NCBI RefSeq assembly: GCF_026343185.1
Contig: NZ_JAPEMA010000001.1
Span: forward strand, 620,001 to 684,000
From: Streptomyces sp. NBC_00091
Lineage (GTDB): Bacteria > Actinomycetota > Actinomycetes > Streptomycetales > Streptomycetaceae
Direction: 5' to 3'
DNA length: 64,000 nt
Shown here: positions 52,798 through 60,134 of the stretch, piece by piece
Numbering within the stretch: position 1 is the stretch's first letter
Layout of the letters: each line of letters starts with the position of its first letter
Notes under the pieces: model-generated
The model's input: the letters and a program-made list of their open reading frames with translations, nothing else
Database searches by the model: none
Told to the model about the DNA's origin: nothing
Position numbers and translations under genes: made by a program

Positions 52798-53430
52798 TCA
52801 GACGCCCGCGCCCAGCACGGAGTTGATCTCCTTGACGTCGCCGCACACGATCAGCAGCGCACCGGCCCGGGTGAGCGCGACCGGCAGTGCGGCGGCAGTC
52901 GTCCCGGCCGGTCCGCCGTTGGCCGCGAAGACCACGACGGGGCGGGTCACGGCGCGCTGAACGTGCGCCGCGTCCGCGTAGAAGACGTCGTCCCCGGCGT
53001 CGTGCTGGGCCCAGTAGGAGGCCTCGCCGAAGGACAGCTCGTGCGCGGCCCACGGGTGCGGGTCGCCGGTGGTGATCACCAGGATGTCGCCGGGCGCGCG
53101 CCCGGTGTCGAGCAGCAGGTCGACGGCCTCTTCGGCCGCGTCCAGCGCACCCTCGGCGGACGCCGGGATCAGCTGGACCTGCGGCACCGCCGCCGAGACG
53201 GACGGTGCGGTGGGGGCTGCGGGAACGGGTCCGGGGGTGGCCTGCGCCGCGCGCTGCGCGGGCGGACCGGGACGGACAGGACCGGGGCGCCCGGGCCGGG
53301 GAACGGCTGCGGGACGCGGACCAGGTACAGGGCGGGGGGTCTGCGCGGTGCGGCTCGCGGCCGGCGTGACGCGGGGACCCTGGGCACTCTCGTGAATCTG
53401 AGGCTCCTCGATGGCGGGGGTGAGAGGCAT
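52798..53430 (-). CDS. Unknown protein with a detached UvrD-C-like domain
   Basis: 210 residues from ATG 53430. Residues about 1-85 are Pro/Ala-rich and likely disordered. Residues about 88-210 form a globular domain (ALDAAEEAVDLLLDTGRAPGDILVITTGDPH to LTRAGALLIVCGDVKEINSVL). From memory this resembles the UvrD C-terminal helicase-like (UvrD_C_2) domain, but without any motor domain. If so, it would be a domain-only relative of unknown role. It lies downstream of rnhB on the same strand, separated by an inverted repeat at 53449-53471. No enzyme motif is visible. Confidence 0.65.
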   Translation of the reverse strand: MPLTPAIEEPQIHESAQGPRVTPAASRTAQTPRPVPGPRPAAVPRPGRPGPVRPGPPAQRAAQATPGPVPAAPTAPSVSAAVPQVQLIPASAEGALDAAEEAVDLLLDTGRAPGDILVITTGDPHPWAAHELSFGEASYWAQHDAGDDVFYADAAHVQRAVTRPVVVFAANGGPAGTTAAALPVALTRAGALLIVCGDVKEINSVLGAGV

Positions 53431-53448
53431 GAGTTGATATCTATCAAA

Positions 53449-53471
53449 CACCGGTACGAAACGTACCGGTG
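53449..53471 (-). terminator. Perfect inverted repeat between rnhB and the downstream gene
   Basis: CACCGGTACG and CGTACCGGTG form perfect 10-bp arms with an AAA/TTT loop. On the minus strand, TTTGATAG follows, which fits a terminator or attenuator after rnhB. It is also close enough (19 bp) to the next start codon to be an operator. Confidence 0.6.
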
Positions 53472-53489
53472 GGTGGCACGTGGGTGCGA

Positions 53490-54200
53490 TCAGAAATCGA
53501 AGCCGAGTTGGCCTCCGTTTTCCAGTTCCATCGCTTCCTCGCTGCGCCGTACCTTCTTCAAGTGCCGCCACTGGGGCAGCGCGTCGAGGTACGACCACGA
53601 GAGCCGGTGGTACGCGGTGGGACCGCGCTTCTCCAGCGCGGCCCGGTGCACGGGCGAGGGGTAGCCGGCGTTGGCGGCGAAAGCGAAGTCCTCTATTCCG
53701 TCGCCCGGTTCGCCGAGTTCGGCCATCATCCGGTCGCGCCGGACCTTGGCGATCACCGAGGCGGCGGCCACGGAGACGCAGGACTGGTCGCCCTTGATGA
53801 CCGTACGGACCTGCCAGGGCGCGCCGAGGTAGTCGTGCTTGCCGTCGAGGATCACCGCGTCGGGCCGGACCGGGAGGGCCTCCAGCGCACGCACCGCCGC
53901 GAGCCGCAGGGCGGCGGTCATCCCCAGTTCGTCGATCTCCTCCGGGGACGCGTGCCCGAGGGCGTGCGCGGTGACCCAGTCCTCGAGGACGTCGAGCAGC
54001 GCGTCGCGTCGCTTGGGGGTGATCAGTTTGGAGTCGGTGAGCCCCGCGGGCGGCCGGCGCAGGCCGGTGATCGCCGCGCAGACGGTGACGGGACCGGCCC
54101 AGGCCCCTCGTCCGACCTCGTCGACCCCGGCGATGACCTTGGCGCCGGTGGTTGCACGGAGGGAGCGCTCGACGGTGTGGGTGGGTGCTTCGTACGGCAT
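53490..54200 (-). CDS. rnhB: Ribonuclease HII
   Basis: 236 residues. The first catalytic residues are D27 and E28 in [14 protein letters not shown]. The third acidic ligand is in [10 protein letters not shown] and the fourth in [14 protein letters not shown]. The enzyme removes RNA from RNA-DNA hybrids, including single ribonucleotides, after replication. The N-terminal extension of about 20 residues and a short C-terminus (GGQLGFDF) are normal for actinobacteria. ATG 54200. It lies downstream of the TetR gene on the same strand, but the 139-bp gap suggests its own promoter. Confidence 0.95.
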   Translation of the reverse strand: MPYEAPTHTVERSLRATTGAKVIAGVDEVGRGAWAGPVTVCAAITGLRRPPAGLTDSKLITPKRRDALLDVLEDWVTAHALGHASPEEIDELGMTAALRLAAVRALEALPVRPDAVILDGKHDYLGAPWQVRTVIKGDQSCVSVAAASVIAKVRRDRMMAELGEPGDGIEDFAFAANAGYPSPVHRAALEKRGPTAYHRLSWSYLDALPQWRHLKKVRRSEEAMELENGGQLGFDF

Positions 54201-54339
54201 GGCGCCAGCAAGGTTACGCCGCCCCGGGCCGCCTGCACACCCCGGCCTGGGGCAAGTGGGGGCGGGGCGTGTCCGCGGGCCCGGTGCGCGGCCGCCCGCA
54301 AGCCCGTACGGAGGTCGCGGGCGGGCATTCGCGGGCGGT

Positions 54340-54975
54340 TCACGCCCGGAGCATCGGCACCATCAGCCCGTCGATCATCTCGGCGATCTCCGCATCCGGC
54401 CATTCGCTCCCGCACACCTTGGCGCGGTACATCAGCATCGCCGGAATCACATCGGCGACCAGCGGGCTCGTGGCGTCGGACCGCACGTCTCCCCGCTCGA
54501 TTCCGCGCTGTACCAGCTCGCGGATCACCTCCTGCGCCGGCTCGTGCAGACCCTTCCAGATGACCTCGCGGAACAGGTCGGCGTGGGCGTGATCGCATTC
54601 GTGAAGGACCGCGCGCAGGGCGACCCCGGCCCGCGAACGCATGACGTCCCGCATCCGCACGGTGAGCCGATAGAGGTCCTCGCGCACCGACCCGTGATCG
54701 GCGATCTCGCCCAGCCCGGGCAGCCCCTCCCGCAGCACCTCGGCGACCAGATCCGCCTTGGAGGGCCAGCGGCGGTAGAGGGCCGCCTTCCCGGTGCGCG
54801 CCCCTGCCGCGACCGCCTCCATGGTGAGGGCGTTCCAGCCGACGGTGCTCAGCTGCTCCAGGGCCGCGTCCAGAATCGCCCGTTCGAGCGCCGGCCCCCG
54901 CCTGCGCCCGGCCGCCGCCTCCGGCACCGCCTGCGCCTGCGGCGCCGCCTCCGCCGACCAGCCCGAACCCGCCAT
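54340..54975 (-). CDS. TetR/AcrR-family transcriptional repressor
   Basis: 211 residues. After an Ala/Pro-rich tail of 28 residues, the TetR DNA-binding domain is [20 protein letters not shown] then [28 protein letters not shown] (about residues 30-78). The C-terminal domain (about 90-211) is all-helical with a plausible ligand pocket. It is divergent from an EmrB/QacA-type drug exporter at 55117, and both promoters lie over two matching palindromes (55028-55045 and 55075-55092). It almost certainly represses itself and the exporter. The inducer is unknown. Confidence 0.92.
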   Translation of the reverse strand: MAGSGWSAEAAPQAQAVPEAAAGRRRGPALERAILDAALEQLSTVGWNALTMEAVAAGARTGKAALYRRWPSKADLVAEVLREGLPGLGEIADHGSVREDLYRLTVRMRDVMRSRAGVALRAVLHECDHAHADLFREVIWKGLHEPAQEVIRELVQRGIERGDVRSDATSPLVADVIPAMLMYRAKVCGSEWPDAEIAEMIDGLMVPMLRA

Positions 54976-55027
54976 GCTCCATACCTCCGACCGGCCGGTG
55001 CGTCCCCCGCACGCATTTTCAGCCTTA

Positions 55028-55045
55028 GTGAACGCTTGCGTTCCC
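55028..55045. promoter_or_regulatory. TetR operator candidate 1
   Basis: GTGAACGCTTGCGTTCCC is an imperfect copy of the palindrome at 55075. It lies 53 bp from the TetR start and faces that gene. Confidence 0.7.
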
Positions 55046-55074
55046 TACATCCGGGCTCCTACCTTGGACCCGCT

Positions 55075-55092
55075 GTGAACGATTGCGTTCAC
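55075..55092. promoter_or_regulatory. TetR operator candidate 2
   Basis: GTGAACG-ATTG-CGTTCAC is a perfect palindrome with a 4-bp centre, 25 bp before the exporter start at 55117. The two copies are 47 bp apart centre to centre. Confidence 0.8.
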
Positions 55093-55116
55093 TATTTCAC
55101 TTCGGGGGGATCCACA

Positions 55117-56670
55117 GTGACAAGCACCCAACTCGCCACGCCCCGGATACCGGGGGCCGCCCGACGGCCCGGGCGTCCAGGTGTGGCCCTCGTCGTCATC
55201 GCCGCCTGCCAGCTGATGGTCGTCCTCGACGCGACGATCGTGAACATCGCGCTCCCGCACATCCAGACCGCCCTCTCCTTCTCCACCACCGACCTCTCCT
55301 GGGTGATCAGCGCCTACACCCTGGCGTTCGGCGGCCTGCTGCTGCTCGGCGGCCGGGCCGGCGACATCATGGGCCGGCGTCGTGTCTTCGTGGCCGGAAT
55401 CCTGCTCTTCACCCTGGCCTCCCTGCTCGGCGGATTCGCCCAGGAGCCCTGGCAGCTGCTGGCCGCCCGCGCCGTCCAGGGCATCGGCGGCGCCATCGCC
55501 TCGCCGACCGCACTCGCCCTGATCACCACGACCTTCGCCGAAGGCCCCGACCGCAACCGCGCCTTCGGGGTCTTCGCCGCCGTGTCCGCGGGCGGCGGCG
55601 CCATCGGCCTGCTGGCCGGCGGCATGCTCACCGAATGGCTCGACTGGCGCTGGGTGCTCTTCGTCAACGTGCCGATCGGCGTGCTCATCGCGGTCCTCGC
55701 CCCGCTCTACATCAACGAGTCCGAACGGCACCCGGGCCGCTTCGACGCGGCCGGGGCGCTCACCTCCACCGGCGGTATGACCGTGCTGGTCTACGGGTTC
55801 ATCCGCGCGTCCGAGGACGGCTGGCGGGACTCCCTGACCATCGGCTCCTTCGCCGCCGCCGTCGTCCTGCTCGGCCTCTTCGTGCTCATCGAGTCACGGG
55901 CCGCGGAACCGATCATCCCGCTGCGGATGTTCGCCGACCGCAACCGCGCCGGCACCTACCTGATCATGCTCGGTCTCGCCGCCGCCATGTTCGGCATGTT
56001 CTTCTTCATCGTCCAGTTCGTCCAGAACGTGCTGGGCTTCTCGCCCATCCAGTCCGGAGTCGGCTTCCTGCCCGTGACCGTCGCCATCATCGTGGCCGCC
56101 GGGCTCTCGCAGCGGTTCCTGCCGCGCCTGGGGCCCAAGCCGTTCATGGTCACCGGTTCCGCGCTCACCGGGACAGGCCTTGCCTGGCTGACCCTCATCC
56201 GCACCGACAGCACGTACCTGTCCGGCGTGCTCGGCCCGATGCTGCTGTTCGGCTTCGGCATGGGCCTCAACTTCGTCACCCTCACCCTCACCGCCGTGTC
56301 CGGCGTGGCGCCGCAGGAGGCGGGCGCGGCCTCCGGGCTGCTGAACGCCAGTCAGCAGGTGGGCGGTTCGCTCGGCCTGTCCATCCTGGTCACCGTCTTC
56401 GGCACGGCCAGCCGCGACGAAGCCGCCCAGCAGGTGCCGGAGTTCATGGCGCAGGCCGATCCCGGGCAGCTGGCCGCCTTCAAGCAGACCGGGCGGCTGC
56501 CGGACCCCTGGGGGGACATCGTCCTCACCCAGGGCATCTCCAGCGCCTTCGCCGCCGCCGTCGCCATGGCGGGGCTGGCCCTGGCCACCGCGCTGCTGGT
56601 GATCCGGGTGCGCAAGAGCGACCTGGAGGCCCTGGGAGGCGCTGCGGCCAAGGCCGGTCCGGCGGCCTGA
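55117..56670 (+). CDS. MFS drug exporter, 14-helix DHA2 (EmrB/QacA) type
   Basis: 517 residues with about 14 hydrophobic segments, which is standard for DHA2. Landmarks are VVLDATIVNIALPHIQTAL (motif D1), LGGRAGDIMGRRRVFVAG (motif A), RAVQGIGGAIASPTALALI (motif C region) and NASQQVGGSLGLSI. The GTG at 55117 has GGGGGGA upstream; a longer in-frame extension exists but would run through the operators. It exports a toxic compound using the proton gradient and is controlled by the divergent TetR protein. Substrate unknown. Confidence 0.93.
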   Translation: MTSTQLATPRIPGAARRPGRPGVALVVIAACQLMVVLDATIVNIALPHIQTALSFSTTDLSWVISAYTLAFGGLLLLGGRAGDIMGRRRVFVAGILLFTLASLLGGFAQEPWQLLAARAVQGIGGAIASPTALALITTTFAEGPDRNRAFGVFAAVSAGGGAIGLLAGGMLTEWLDWRWVLFVNVPIGVLIAVLAPLYINESERHPGRFDAAGALTSTGGMTVLVYGFIRASEDGWRDSLTIGSFAAAVVLLGLFVLIESRAAEPIIPLRMFADRNRAGTYLIMLGLAAAMFGMFFFIVQFVQNVLGFSPIQSGVGFLPVTVAIIVAAGLSQRFLPRLGPKPFMVTGSALTGTGLAWLTLIRTDSTYLSGVLGPMLLFGFGMGLNFVTLTLTAVSGVAPQEAGAASGLLNASQQVGGSLGLSILVTVFGTASRDEAAQQVPEFMAQADPGQLAAFKQTGRLPDPWGDIVLTQGISSAFAAAVAMAGLALATALLVIRVRKSDLEALGGAAAKAGPAA

Positions 56671-56721
56671 GCACCCGGCTCCGCACGAGGCGTACGACGC
56701 ACCGCGCGCGTACGCGCAGCA

Positions 56722-56747
56722 CCGGGCGCGGGGCCACCCGCGCCCGG
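56722..56747. terminator. Shared terminator of the exporter and the ADP-ribosylglycohydrolase
   Basis: CCGGGCGCGGG and CCCGCGCCCGG form a perfect 11-bp stem with a GCCA loop, between two convergent stops (56670 and 56817). The same gap has a short direct repeat of GGGAGCCGTCAG (around 56781 and 56809). Confidence 0.75.
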
Positions 56748-56816
56748 CAACCGGCCCGCCCGCGCCGGGGCGGCCCGCCGGCCGGGAGCCGTCAGACGGG
56801 AGTCAGGCGGGAGCCG

Positions 56817-57731
56817 TCAGGCGGGCAGGCCCGGCAGCCAGTCCGGCAGGGCCTCGGTGCGCTCCAGCCAGGCCTGCGGCAGCGCCGCCGCCCCGCGCGC
56901 GCCCAGTACCCCGCCGACGATCGCGCAGGTGGTGTCCACGTCCCCGCCCACCTGGGCGGTGGTCCAGAACGCCCGCTCGTAGTCGTCCAGCGCCCGGGCC
57001 GCCGACCACAGCGCGAACGGCACCGTGTCATGGGCGCTCGTGCGCCGCCCGCAGCCCAGCACCGCTGCGACCGTGGTCGCGTCGCCGTAGTCCAGCATGT
57101 CCCGCGCCCTGCGCACCCCCGCGCCCACGGCACTGCGCGGCACCAGCGCGATCACCCCGTCCAGCAGGTCCGTGGCGGTCGGCGGCCCGGCCGGGGACGC
57201 CGCCAGCGCGGCCGCGGCGGCGACGGCCATCGCCCCGCACACCGCCTCGCGGTGCTGGTGGGTGGTGTAGGCGGAGATCTCCGCCTGGTGGGTGGCCTGC
57301 TCGGGGTCGTCGGCGTACCAGGCGCCGAGGGGGGCGATGCGCATCGCGGCGCCATTGCCCCAGGAGCCCTGCCCGTTGAAGAGCTCGGCGGCCAGCGTGC
57401 GCCAGTCCTCGCCCTCCCGGACCAGCCGCAGCATCCGGTTCACGGCGGGCCCGTAACCGCGGTCGAAGTCGTGGTGGTCGGCGAAGGAGGCCGCCAGCGC
57501 GTCCTGGTCTATGCGCCCGTGCACGGCGAGCACGGCCACCACCGAGCAGGCCATCTCGGTGTCGTCGGTCCACTGCCACGGCTCGCTGCCGGCCGGCAGC
57601 TCGCGCCGCTTCAGCAGCGGATAGTTGACGGGAACGAAGTACTGGGAGCCCAGGGCGTCCCCCAGCGCCAGCCCTCGGAGGCTGGACATGGCGCGTGCGT
57701 AGCGCGTTGCGGGAGTGGAGTCAGCGGTCAT
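56817..57731 (-). CDS. ADP-ribosylglycohydrolase family protein (DraG-like)
   Basis: 304 residues. The metal-binding motifs of the family are present: LALGDALGSQYF near the N-terminus, WTDDTEMACSVV (about residues 54-65) and GGDVDTTCAIVGGVLGA near the C-terminus, which supply the acidic ligands of the two Mg2+ ions. Such enzymes remove ADP-ribose from proteins or related substrates. Length is typical. ATG 57731; it ends at a shared terminator with the exporter. It lies downstream of the histidine phosphatase on the same strand, with an 11-bp gap that suggests an operon. The ADP-ribosylated target is unknown. Confidence 0.92.
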   Translation of the reverse strand: MTADSTPATRYARAMSSLRGLALGDALGSQYFVPVNYPLLKRRELPAGSEPWQWTDDTEMACSVVAVLAVHGRIDQDALAASFADHHDFDRGYGPAVNRMLRLVREGEDWRTLAAELFNGQGSWGNGAAMRIAPLGAWYADDPEQATHQAEISAYTTHQHREAVCGAMAVAAAAALAASPAGPPTATDLLDGVIALVPRSAVGAGVRRARDMLDYGDATTVAAVLGCGRRTSAHDTVPFALWSAARALDDYERAFWTTAQVGGDVDTTCAIVGGVLGARGAAALPQAWLERTEALPDWLPGLPA

Positions 57732-57742
57732 CGCGCGTCACT

Positions 57743-58402
57743 TTAGCCGTCCAGGTCATAAGGCTCGGGTGTGGTCCACCGCTCAAACGGGCGGTCCATC
57801 CGGTACCGGCCGTCCGGTCCGAGCAGCAGGACACGGAATTCGCCGTTCCCGGGGTTGGACAGGGCCTCGAACTCGGCCACCGACCAGTGGAACCAGCGCA
57901 TGCAGAACAGCCGCATCGTCAGTCCGTGGGTGACCAGCAGGACGTTCTCGGGATGGTCCGGGGCCTCGAAGCTGCGGTAGAGGCTCTCCAGGAAGGAACC
58001 GACCCGGTCGTAGACGTCGGCGCCCGACTCGCCCTGCGCGAAACGGTAGAAGAAGTGCCCGTACGCGTCCCGGTACGCCTTCTGGAGCTTCACGTCGTCC
58101 CGGTCCTGCCAGTTCCCCCAGTCCTGCTCGCGCAGCCGGGGCTCCTCGCGCATCCGTACCCGCGCCGGGTCCAGCCGCAGCTCGCGGAAGGTCTGCAGGG
58201 TCCTGCGGTACGGGGAGACGTACGCGCTGATGTGCTCGTCGCCGAAGAGCTCGCGCAGCCGCGCCCCGGCCGCCGCGGCCTGTTCGTGGCCGGCCCGGGT
58301 CAGCCGCAGGGCGTGGTCGGGCTCCCGCTCGTACACCGTGTCATCGACGTTTCCCTCCGATTCCCCGTGCCGGACAAGGACGATGCGCCGTGGTCGAACC
58401 AT
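57743..58402 (-). CDS. Histidine phosphatase family protein (phosphoglycerate-mutase-like)
   Basis: 219 residues. The RHG motif is IVLVRHGESEGNVDD (catalytic His at residue 12). The second histidine lies in LLVTHGLTMRLFCMRW, and the arginine in SPYRRTLQTF. This is the phosphatase/mutase fold; a mutase function is less likely than phosphatase because the family is broad. It is cytoplasmic. It lies 11 bp upstream of the ADP-ribosylglycohydrolase gene and 73 bp downstream of the DUF4937-like gene. No specific substrate can be named. Confidence 0.92.
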   Translation of the reverse strand: MVRPRRIVLVRHGESEGNVDDTVYEREPDHALRLTRAGHEQAAAAGARLRELFGDEHISAYVSPYRRTLQTFRELRLDPARVRMREEPRLREQDWGNWQDRDDVKLQKAYRDAYGHFFYRFAQGESGADVYDRVGSFLESLYRSFEAPDHPENVLLVTHGLTMRLFCMRWFHWSVAEFEALSNPGNGEFRVLLLGPDGRYRMDRPFERWTTPEPYDLDG

Positions 58403-58474
58403 CCCACGACCCTATTCGGCCACCGGGGCGCGCAGGTCCCGGGCACGCCGGTCGGGGCGCCGGTTGTCGTACGG

Positions 58475-59080
58475 TCATACCGTCCAGCTGGGTTCGAGGT
58501 CCACGACGTCCCCGGTGAGGGCCTCCACGTCGGCCTCGGTCTGGGCGCGCAGCGAGAGCCGCTCCACCCGCTCCTGCCGGTACTTGCCGTGCTCGGCCGC
58601 CGCCCGCCACATCGACAGGACCAGGAACTCCCGGCCGGGCGCCTCACCGAAGAGGCCCCGGATCATGCCGGGCGAGCCCGCCATGGCGGGGTTCCACACC
58701 TTCTCCTGCATCAGCGCGAAGTGGTCCAGGCGCCCTTCCCGCACCCGGGTGTGCGCGACCCGGACCACGTCGGCGTCGCTGAAGCGCGGCTCGAAGCCGG
58801 TCTTCACATCGAAGCGGTGGTCGAAGAGCGTGACCCGCGCGTCGGTGTAGGTGCCGTTCTGCGAGGCCGCCAGTCTGTCGTGCGAGCGGGCCATGAAGGA
58901 GTCGTAGAAGGAACGGCTCTCCCAGAACGCGAAGACATGCGCGACCCCCTGCCGGCCCCTGCTCCAGCCGCCACCCTGCCCCCGGAATCCCGGTTCGCCG
59001 GGCAGCCCCGCCCACTTGCGCTGCCCGCGCTCGAACCCGCGTCGGTCCGTCACCGTGCAGCGAATCCACTTGACCAGCAC
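58475..59080 (-). CDS. YdbC/DUF4937-like protein
   Basis: 201 residues from GTG 59080 (LVKWIRCTVTDRRGFERGQRKW). The N-terminal half has the DUF4937 pattern (HVFAFWESRSFYDSFMARSHD), a ferredoxin-like fold related to dimeric alpha-beta barrel monooxygenases. The second half continues with FALMQEKVWNPAMAGSPGM and a similar fold. I know no assigned function for the family. It is part of a minus-strand run with the N-acetyltransferase 33 bp upstream and the phosphatase downstream. Confidence 0.75.
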   Translation of the reverse strand: MLVKWIRCTVTDRRGFERGQRKWAGLPGEPGFRGQGGGWSRGRQGVAHVFAFWESRSFYDSFMARSHDRLAASQNGTYTDARVTLFDHRFDVKTGFEPRFSDADVVRVAHTRVREGRLDHFALMQEKVWNPAMAGSPGMIRGLFGEAPGREFLVLSMWRAAAEHGKYRQERVERLSLRAQTEADVEALTGDVVDLEPSWTV

Positions 59081-59112
59081 CGCGCCATCGTACGGGCCAG
59101 GCGCGGCCCGGG

Positions 59113-59937
59113 TCAGTCCCCGGAGCGGTGGATCCGTACCAGTTCCGCCGCATCTCGCTCGGGGAGCCGAAGCCCGAACTCCCGGTCGAGGAGGTCGATC
59201 AGCCCGTCGGAGGCGACGGGCTCCCGCTCGGTCCGTCCGTCCGGGTGGAGGCGGGTGAGCTCCCGCCCGACGAGCGTGGTGCGCACGGCATCGCCCGGGA
59301 GCTGCACGAGGGTCCGCCCCACGAAGGAGGAGCGGGGGTGCGTGGAGCTGTAGTGGTTCAGCACGACGTAGTCGACGGGGTGGTACTGCTGCGGGGAGAA
59401 GGCGTACAGGTCACGCCAGACATCCCCGCGGCGGATGCGGAGCACGAGGACGCCGCCCTCCTCCTCGTGGACGGCGTACGTCCACCGCCCCTGGCGCACC
59501 TCGGTGCCGGGCCGCGCGAGCGGGACGGGCTCGCACGGGCCCTGGTAGCCGAATCCGGCGTCGCAGAGCCACGGTTCGCCCTCGACGGTGACGACGAGGG
59601 TCGCGTGCGTCACCGCCAGCAGGGAGTCACCCCGGGTGCGGTTGCGGGCGCCGCGCCCGGAGACCTCGAAGCCGATCCGCTCCAGGGCGGCGGCCAGCAG
59701 CGTGTTCTGCTCGTAGCAGTAGCCGCCCCGGCGGCCGTGCACGAGCTTGTCCTCGATGGCCTTGACCTCCAGCGCGACGGGGCGGCCGAGCAGGACGTCC
59801 AGGCTCTCGAAGGGGATGGCGGCGGTGTGGGCGCGATGCACTGCGTACAACGTCCCGAGGTCCGGCCGGAGTTCCCGGCCGCCAAGCCCGATCCGCGCCA
59901 GGTACGCGTCCAGGTCCAGTTCGTCACCGTTCCACAT
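59113..59937 (-). CDS. Arylamine N-acetyltransferase
   Basis: 274 residues, typical for bacterial NAT. The catalytic triad is complete: C74 in RRGGYCYEQN, H111 in AVTHATLVV and D126 in WLCDAGFGYQGP. It transfers acetyl from acetyl-CoA to arylamines or hydrazines in the cytoplasm and may inactivate or modify aromatic metabolites. ATG 59937. It has its own promoter region (about 120 bp to the nrdJ terminator) and leads a likely operon with the DUF4937-like, phosphatase and ADP-ribosylglycohydrolase genes, all on the minus strand with gaps of 11-73 bp. Confidence 0.95.
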   Translation of the reverse strand: MWNGDELDLDAYLARIGLGGRELRPDLGTLYAVHRAHTAAIPFESLDVLLGRPVALEVKAIEDKLVHGRRGGYCYEQNTLLAAALERIGFEVSGRGARNRTRGDSLLAVTHATLVVTVEGEPWLCDAGFGYQGPCEPVPLARPGTEVRQGRWTYAVHEEEGGVLVLRIRRGDVWRDLYAFSPQQYHPVDYVVLNHYSSTHPRSSFVGRTLVQLPGDAVRTTLVGRELTRLHPDGRTEREPVASDGLIDLLDREFGLRLPERDAAELVRIHRSGD

Positions 59938-60058
59938 GGCTCTCCACTCCCCCGCCGTGAAATCCCCGGGTCATGTGTGCCCGGGCCCCACACAATGATC
60001 GCCATGACCACCCCGCACACCAACTGACAACAGGATTCCCCGGGGCGCGCGGACACGG

Positions 60059-60091
60059 CGAAGGGGACCGGCCGATGGCCGGTCCCCTTCG
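60059..60091 (-). terminator. Terminator of nrdJ
   Basis: Perfect 15-bp arms (CGAAGGGGACCGGCC and its complement) with a GAT loop, 44 bp after the nrdJ stop. The remainder of the 59938-60134 gap shows nothing else. Confidence 0.85.
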
Positions 60092-60134
60092 TGAGCTGCT
60101 GGTCAGCTACCCGACGTGCGGGCTACGCCCGGTG

